A DNA stretch of 11,022 nt from CAVBBU01 sp963593765. GTDB lineage: Bacteria; Bacillota; Clostridia; Lachnospirales; Lachnospiraceae. The position numbers and the translations under genes are program-made. Every line of letters begins with the position of its first letter. Positions within the stretch are counted from its first letter, which is position 1. Location: NCBI GenBank assembly GCA_963593765.1, contig CAVBBU010000071.1:1-11022 (forward strand), given 5' to 3'. The notes beneath the pieces were generated by a model. The model did no database searches and was not told the DNA's origin. It saw only the letters and a list, made by a program, of their open reading frames with translations. Below, one piece after another: positions 6,686 to 11,022 of this stretch.

Positions 6686-6708
6686 AAAATACAATATGGA
6701 GAATAGGC

Positions 6709-7413
6709 ATGGACAAATACCTGTTTCGTAAAATACTTGTATTTTTAATTGGAGCATTTATATATGCAACCGGAATTACAATCGTTAAGATGTGCTATCT
6801 TGGTATGTCACCAGTTACAAGTGTTCCCTATGTTATATCGTTGATTTCTGGTATAACACTTGGAAGCTGTACAGTATATTATAATTTTGTTTTTTATCTA
6901 ATCCAAAAGTTGGTCATGAAAAAGGAATACACCCTAAAAAAATTCATTATCCAGGTGGTTTTAAGCTTTATATTTGGAGTAATGATAGATCTGACTGGTG
7001 TGCTGTTTGGTGGATTTATACCAGAGCAGTATTTGATTAGAATTTGTTATCTGATATTTGGCTGCTTTGTTCTAGCTGCAGGAATGACAGGAGTTGTTCT
7101 TTCTGATTTTGGCATTCTTCCTGCAGAGGGGACAGCACTTTGTATAAAGAAAATTACAGGAATGAATTTTGGATATTGTAAGATAGCACTTGATGTAATT
7201 AGTGTTATTGTTGCAGTGATATTATCCCTAGTTTTTCTGGGTAGTGTGGAAGGAACAAGAGAAGGTACACTTATTTCCGCATTGCTTGTAGGATTTTTTG
7301 CAAAGCAGATAGGACATCTTATTGGAAGATTTTTAGAATCATTTTTGCATCCTAAGGCTACAGATGAAATGCTTAAGGAAGCCAAAGAAAGAATAGATGA
7401 GGAAGTAGTATAA
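6709..7413 (+). CDS. YczE/YitT-like multi-pass membrane protein (DUF6198 type)
   Basis: A 234-residue integral membrane protein with about six or seven hydrophobic segments (near 8-26, 36-52, 54-69, 78-101, 109-131, 157-179 and 187-205) and a charged, Lys/Glu-rich cytoplasmic tail from about 212. The motifs GMSPVTSVPYVISLISGITLG (about 32-52) and REGTLISALLVG at 184-195 are typical of the YczE group (COG2364), whose function is not established; a transport or membrane-anchoring role is often suspected. It starts 23 bases after the crotonase stop, with GGAG at 6698-6701, so it is probably co-transcribed. It could be a second carrier for the pathway, for example a product exporter, but only position supports this. 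Confidence 0.72.
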   Translation: MDKYLFRKILVFLIGAFIYATGITIVKMCYLGMSPVTSVPYVISLISGITLGSCTVYYNFVFYLIQKLVMKKEYTLKKFIIQVVLSFIFGVMIDLTGVLFGGFIPEQYLIRICYLIFGCFVLAAGMTGVVLSDFGILPAEGTALCIKKITGMNFGYCKIALDVISVIVAVILSLVFLGSVEGTREGTLISALLVGFFAKQIGHLIGRFLESFLHPKATDEMLKEAKERIDEEVV

Positions 7414-7424
7414 TAGAAATAATT

Positions 7425-7471
7425 ATCACAGGTGCCGCTTTCAAACTAAGGCTGGAGGCGGTATTTGTGAT
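7425..7471 (+). terminator. Hairpin closing the acyl-CoA cluster
   Basis: Bases 7425-7440 can pair without interruption with 7456-7471: 16 pairs, four of them G-U, including a GC-rich CCGC/GCGG core, around a 15-base loop. It begins 12 bases after the stop of the membrane-protein gene, where a terminator is expected. No T-run follows on the plus strand, so it is a weak or RNA-processing-type end. The bases between it and the next gene hold no promoter I can support. Confidence 0.42.
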
Positions 7472-7510
7472 TAATTGCTATAGATAGTTACTTTTAAAAG
7501 AAGGTACAGT

Positions 7511-9022
7511 ATGTGTTATATAAGCAGATCAAGTATGCTTTTAGATAACAAAAATACATATATAAATAAAGCATTTATAGACATATTTAAAGAAACCGCA
7601 AGTCTCTACCCAGACCATGTGGCAGTATATCAGGAGGGGCTTACCATAAGCTATAAAGAGCTTGATATACTTTCTTCAAGATGTGCATCAAAGCTTCTTA
7701 GCTGTGGTGCAAAAAAGGGAGATATAGTAGCTATCGAATCCGGAAGAACCATTAAAACTATAGCTGCCATGCTTGGTATATGGAAGATAGCGGCAGCATA
7801 TGTATATATAGATGCGGCATATCCAAAGAGGCGGGTTGACAGCATACTTTCAGATACAAGCTGTGAACATATTATAGATGATAACTGGTGGGATGATATA
7901 GATAGCTTTAATGCGGATATACCAAAGGCAGATGCTTCGCAGGATGACCTTGCACTTCTTATATATACATCTGGCTCGACAGCAAGACCAAAGGGGGTTA
8001 TGCTTTCTCAAAAAAACGTAGTTGCAGCTATGTATAATTTTGATGTCTTTGATATAAGGGAGCATGATCACTTTGGAGTATTTCCTAGCTTTGGCTTTGT
8101 AGCTTCTGTTAGTGATATATTTTCATCGCTTGCTGTAGGTGCAGTTATATATCTTATTCATTCGGCTATTAGAAGAGATATAAAGGCACTTAGAGACTAT
8201 TACTTTGAAAATGAGATAAAGGCTACATTTTTACCGCCGCATATGGTTAGAAAGCTTTTGGCAGAAGATCTTAGAGGCATACCGATTAAGACCCTGCTTG
8301 TTGGTAGTGAGGCTGTTAGCAATATAGCAGCAGCTCCATTTAGAATGTTAAATATATATGGCTCGTCAGAGATGACATCTATGGCAGCACATTATGAAAT
8401 TAAGGAAATTAACAGTCCGCATATATCGCCTATTGGAGTTTTATCTAAGGGAATAAAAGGATATATTATGGACGATGAAGGACGAGCTGTTAAAAAGGGA
8501 GAGGGGGGCGAGCTTTGGCTTGCCGGAAGACAGGTTTCTCTTGGATATTATAATATGCCGGAGGAAACAGCTAAGCATCTTATAAAAAATCCATTTGATA
8601 CAAGAGATGAATATAAGGTTGTTTTTAAGACTAATGATATCGTAAGACTAGATGAAAATAATAACCTTGAATATATATGTCGAAAGGACAATGTATATAA
8701 GATAAGAGGCTTTAGAGTAGAAAATACTGCAGTAGAGGATGCAATACATAGATGCTGTGACAGGCTAGATGAGGTTGCGGTTACTGCATTTGTAGATAAA
8801 GGCGGATGCAATATACTATGTGCATATGTATCAGCAAGGGATACAGTAGACCCTAAAAAGCTAAAGAGTGCACTAAGAAGCATTATCCCATATTATATGA
8901 TACCTAGCTGCATCCTGCAGCTTGATGTTATACCTCACAACTTTAACGGAAAGGTCGATCGAAAGGCACTTGTTCCGCCGCCTGAATTAAACGACCACAA
9001 AAAGCTGGAGGAGCTGTATTAA
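7511..9022 (+). CDS. Stand-alone NRPS-type adenylation domain protein
   Basis: A 503-residue member of the adenylate-forming superfamily that would activate a carboxylic acid as acyl-AMP and pass it to a thiol. The core motifs are in order: A3 TSGSTARPKGV at 153-163 (Ala where Gly is usual), A5 NIYGSSE at 281-287, A7 KTNDIV at 373-378 with Asp376, A8 KIRGFRVE at 397-404, and A10 NGKVDRKAL at 479-487 with catalytic Lys481. Against gramicidin synthetase PheA, the Asp235 position is Val197 (FVASVSDIF), so the pocket lacks the usual alpha-amino anchor. The protein stops 16 residues after A10, where a carrier domain would begin, and no carrier protein, condensation or thioesterase gene is nearby. 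Alternatives are a DltA-like ligase or an acyl-CoA ligase. The start at 7511 follows AAGAAGG at 7498-7504; a later ATG at 7535 has no such site. Confidence 0.85.
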   Translation: MCYISRSSMLLDNKNTYINKAFIDIFKETASLYPDHVAVYQEGLTISYKELDILSSRCASKLLSCGAKKGDIVAIESGRTIKTIAAMLGIWKIAAAYVYIDAAYPKRRVDSILSDTSCEHIIDDNWWDDIDSFNADIPKADASQDDLALLIYTSGSTARPKGVMLSQKNVVAAMYNFDVFDIREHDHFGVFPSFGFVASVSDIFSSLAVGAVIYLIHSAIRRDIKALRDYYFENEIKATFLPPHMVRKLLAEDLRGIPIKTLLVGSEAVSNIAAAPFRMLNIYGSSEMTSMAAHYEIKEINSPHISPIGVLSKGIKGYIMDDEGRAVKKGEGGELWLAGRQVSLGYYNMPEETAKHLIKNPFDTRDEYKVVFKTNDIVRLDENNNLEYICRKDNVYKIRGFRVENTAVEDAIHRCCDRLDEVAVTAFVDKGGCNILCAYVSARDTVDPKKLKSALRSIIPYYMIPSCILQLDVIPHNFNGKVDRKALVPPPELNDHKKLEELY

Positions 9023-9078
9023 TTTTTATAGAAAATTTTGCATTATAGAGTATACTATATATTAATGGAGGTGATAGT

Positions 9079-10137
9079 ATGTCTATACTTGTAACTGGTG
9101 GTGCGGGCTTTATAGGAAGCCATACCTGTGTTGAGCTACTTAATGCAGGCTATGATGTAGTTGTAGTCGATAATCTTTCTAATTCAAGCAAGGAATCTCT
9201 AAAAAGAGTAGAAGAGATAACAGGAAAAAGCCTTAAGTTTTACGAGGCGGATTGCCTTGATAAGAGAGCATTAAATTCTGCTTTTGATACTAATGATATA
9301 GAAGCGGTTATTCATTTTGCAGGCCTTAAGGCTGTTGGAGAGTCTGTATATAAGCCGCTTGAGTATTACCATAATAATATAACTGGAACGCTAATTCTTT
9401 GTGATGTGATGAGAAAGCATAATTGCAAAAAGATAGTTTTTTCATCAAGTGCAACTGTATATGGCAATCCGGCATTTGTTCCTATCACAGAGGAGTGTCC
9501 TATGGGGCAGATAACTAATCCTTATGGAAGAACTAAGGGTATGCTTGAGCAGATTCTCACAGATCTTCATACGTCTGATCCTGAATGGTCGGTGATGCTG
9601 CTCAGATATTTTAATCCTATAGGTGCCCATGAATCCGGAAGGATAGGAGAGAATCCAAAGGGAATTCCAAACAACCTTCTTCCATATATAACTCAGGTTG
9701 CTGTAGGTAAGCTTGTTTGCCTTGGAGTATTTGGCAATGATTATCCAACACCAGATGGAACCTGCGTAAGAGATTATATCCATGTAGTCGACCTTGCAGA
9801 CGGACATATAAAGGCTATGAGGAAAATGCTTAGCGACAAGCCGGATGTAAGAATATATAACCTAGGAACTGGCAAGGGATATTCTGTTCTTGATGTTATC
9901 AATGCATTCGAAAAGGCTAATGACCTTAAGATTAATTATGTATTTAAGGACAGAAGAGCAGGAGATGTACCTGAGTGTTATTCAGATCCGACTAAGGCAA
10001 ATAAAGAGCTTGGCTGGGTAGCTAAAAGAGACCTTGAAACCATGTGCCGTGATTCGTGGAGATGGCAAAAGAATAATCCGAATGGATTTGAGGCAGATGG
10101 CGAGGTTAGTATCCGAAAGGAAGCCAGCCTTAAGTAG
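9079..10137 (+). CDS. galE: UDP-glucose 4-epimerase
   Basis: A cytoplasmic, NAD-dependent short-chain dehydrogenase/reductase that interconverts UDP-glucose and UDP-galactose (Leloir pathway and surface-glycan precursors). The 352-residue protein has the NAD motif GGAGFIGSH at 7-15, VIHFAGLKAVGES at 77-89, SSSATVYGNP at 122-131 with Ser124, YGRTK at 149-153 giving catalytic Tyr149 and Lys153, RYFNPIGAHESG at 176-187, and RDYIHVVDLADGH at 231-243. Numbering matches E. coli GalE at all three catalytic residues. Cys300 replaces the E. coli Tyr299 gatekeeper, as in human GALE, predicting activity on UDP-GlcNAc/UDP-GalNAc too. A tail of about 15 residues after NPNGF exceeds the usual end. Translation is set by GGAGGTGAT at 9067-9075. 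The gap from the adenylation gene is 56 bases, so co-transcription is possible but not shown. Confidence 0.96.
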   Translation: MSILVTGGAGFIGSHTCVELLNAGYDVVVVDNLSNSSKESLKRVEEITGKSLKFYEADCLDKRALNSAFDTNDIEAVIHFAGLKAVGESVYKPLEYYHNNITGTLILCDVMRKHNCKKIVFSSSATVYGNPAFVPITEECPMGQITNPYGRTKGMLEQILTDLHTSDPEWSVMLLRYFNPIGAHESGRIGENPKGIPNNLLPYITQVAVGKLVCLGVFGNDYPTPDGTCVRDYIHVVDLADGHIKAMRKMLSDKPDVRIYNLGTGKGYSVLDVINAFEKANDLKINYVFKDRRAGDVPECYSDPTKANKELGWVAKRDLETMCRDSWRWQKNNPNGFEADGEVSIRKEASLK

Positions 10138-10150
10138 ATTTTATATAACT

Positions 10151-10178
10151 AAATCGGCAGCCGCAGCTGCCGATTTTT
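10151..10178. terminator. Intrinsic terminator between convergent galE and upp
   Basis: AAATCGGCAGC (10151-10161) pairs perfectly with GCTGCCGATTT (10166-10176) around a CGCA loop. On the plus strand, five T residues run from the 3' arm (10174-10178); on the minus strand the other arm ends in TTTAG. Its place between two convergent genes suggests it serves both directions, more strongly for galE. Confidence 0.88.
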
Positions 10179-10222
10179 CAAATTCAAAACTATATAAACC
10201 ATTAAATCTATAAAAACAAAGT

Positions 10223-10852
10223 TTACTTCGTACCAAATATTCTATCCCCAGCATCTCCAAGACCTGGGCAGATATAAGCATCTTCATTAAGCTGTCTGTC
10301 AAGATGACCTACATATATCTGTATATCGTTGTGCACCTCTTGAAGCTTTTGAAGTCCCTCTGGAGCAGCGATAATGCACATAAACTTAATTGTCTTGCCA
10401 CCGTGCTTTTTTATCTGAGTAATTGCATCTATAGCAGAGCCGCCTGTTGCAAGCATAGGATCTGTAACAACTATAGTTCTTTCCTCTATTGGGCTAGGAA
10501 GCTTGCAATAATACTCATGAGGAAGGTGAGTAACCTCATCTCTATAAAGACCTATATGTCCAACCTTTGCAGTAGGTACAAGTGCCAGAAGTCCCTCAAC
10601 CATACCAAGACCAGCTCTTAATATAGGAACAACAGCTAATTTACGACCTGCGATAACAGGTGTCATGCATTTTTCTATAGGTGTCTCTATCTCTACCTCT
10701 TCAAGCGGAAGATCGCTAAGAGCTTCATAGCCCATAAGCATACCTATTTCCTCAACTAATGCTCTAAACTCATTTGTTCCGGTTCTCTTATCTCTAAGAA
10801 TAGAAATCTTGTGCTGAACTAACGGATGATTATTAATATATACCTTTCCCAT
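10223..10852 (-). CDS. upp: Uracil phosphoribosyltransferase
   Basis: Upp salvages uracil by joining it to PRPP to give UMP in the cytoplasm. The 209-residue protein has the normal family length and features: VQHKISILRDKRTGTNEFR at 12-30, PILRAGLGM at 76-84, the PRPP-binding loop IVVTDPMLATGGSA at 127-140, and the C-terminal uracil-binding block YICPGLGDAGDRIFGTK at 193-209. The ATG at 10852-10850 follows a minus-strand AAGGAAGGG (10868-10860) at 7 bases. It converges on galE and has its own promoter. No uracil permease gene (uraA/pyrP) is next to it within the window. Confidence 0.98.
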   Translation of the reverse strand: MGKVYINNHPLVQHKISILRDKRTGTNEFRALVEEIGMLMGYEALSDLPLEEVEIETPIEKCMTPVIAGRKLAVVPILRAGLGMVEGLLALVPTAKVGHIGLYRDEVTHLPHEYYCKLPSPIEERTIVVTDPMLATGGSAIDAITQIKKHGGKTIKFMCIIAAPEGLQKLQEVHNDIQIYVGHLDRQLNEDAYICPGLGDAGDRIFGTK

Positions 10853-10898
10853 TTTTTTGCCCTTCCTTTATTATATTTTCCTTCAAATTATCTCACTA

Positions 10899-10927
10899 AA
10901 TATAACAAAATATAGTGGCGATATCAA
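10899..10927 (-). promoter_or_regulatory. Predicted sigma-A promoter of upp
   Basis: Reading the minus strand, TTGATA (10927-10922) and TATATT (10904-10899) are separated by exactly 17 bases, each matching the consensus at 5 and 4 of 6 positions. Transcription would begin near 10892, giving a leader of about 40 bases. The stretch just upstream of the -35 (10928-10960) is very AT-rich with A and T runs, which could act as an UP element. No attenuator hairpin was seen in the short leader. Confidence 0.6.
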
Positions 10928-11022
10928 GAAATATCTATATTTTAAAAATATAAAGCAGAAATTCTGAGTACTAGCACATATATGCCGGTATTTATTGTAA
11001 ATATATACAAAGCAAAGCTAAA

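Noticed and set aside
7414..7510. Riboswitch or promoter before the adenylation gene
   Set aside because: The only structure is one long hairpin with no match to a riboswitch I know, and TTGTGA at 7465-7470 has no acceptable -10 at the right distance.
9021..9078. Separate galE promoter
   Set aside because: TTGCAT at 9038-9043 pairs only with a poor -10 (ATTAAT), and TATACT at 9051-9056 has no -35; the evidence is too weak to call.
9445..9807. 120-codon minus-strand open frame inside galE
   Set aside because: It overlaps conserved GalE sequence, including the catalytic region, and encodes no family-like protein.
10928..11022. Small gene or RNA at the right edge
   Set aside because: The stretch is AT-rich with a near-palindrome at 10936-10952 but has no ribosome binding site, open frame or RNA fold I can support; it best fits the upstream part of the upp promoter.

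Overview
The window looks like a chromosomal segment of a low-GC, strictly anaerobic Bacillota (Clostridia). The reasons are strong purine-rich Shine-Dalgarno sites, heavy use of ATA (Ile) and AGA (Arg) codons, a clostridial-type EtfB/EtfA pair beside an acyl-CoA dehydrogenase, and short intergenic gaps. The species cannot be fixed from the sequence alone. No phage, insertion sequence, CRISPR array, rRNA or tRNA gene was seen, and no gap between genes exceeds 300 bases.

Region 1 (1-198) holds what may be the tail of an upstream gene (stop at 85-87). A sigma-A-like promoter with an extended -10 follows at 111-139. Just downstream of its predicted start point is a perfect 7+2+7 inverted repeat (150-165), a candidate operator.

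Region 2 (199-7413) is a seven-gene same-strand cluster: etfB, etfA, acyl-CoA dehydrogenase, class III CoA-transferase, GntP-family permease, crotonase-family enzyme, and a YczE-type membrane protein. The plan recalls the enterobacterial carnitine-reducing cai/fix system: import an acid, activate it by CoA exchange, rearrange the CoA ester, reduce the enoyl-CoA with electrons delivered through Etf, and hand the CoA to the next substrate molecule. It differs in three ways. The transporter is GntP-like. FixC/FixX are missing, so NADH-driven (possibly bifurcating) electron delivery is more likely than a quinone route. The crotonase lacks both hydratase glutamates and looks like a PaaG-type isomerase. 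The substrate is not known. Two hairpins (3192-3228 and 5825-5869) divide the cluster into three blocks, and a third hairpin (7425-7471) follows it.

Region 3 (7511-10137) holds a free-standing NRPS-type adenylation domain protein with no carrier protein nearby. Its residue at the position that normally binds the alpha-amino group is Val instead of Asp, so it probably does not activate an alpha-amino acid. UDP-glucose 4-epimerase (galE) follows and has a Cys at the sugar-size gatekeeper position. A clear intrinsic hairpin terminator (10151-10178) lies between galE and the convergent upp.

Region 4 (10223-11022) holds upp (uracil phosphoribosyltransferase) on the minus strand with a good promoter upstream. 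The last ~95 bases are AT-rich with no gene I can support.
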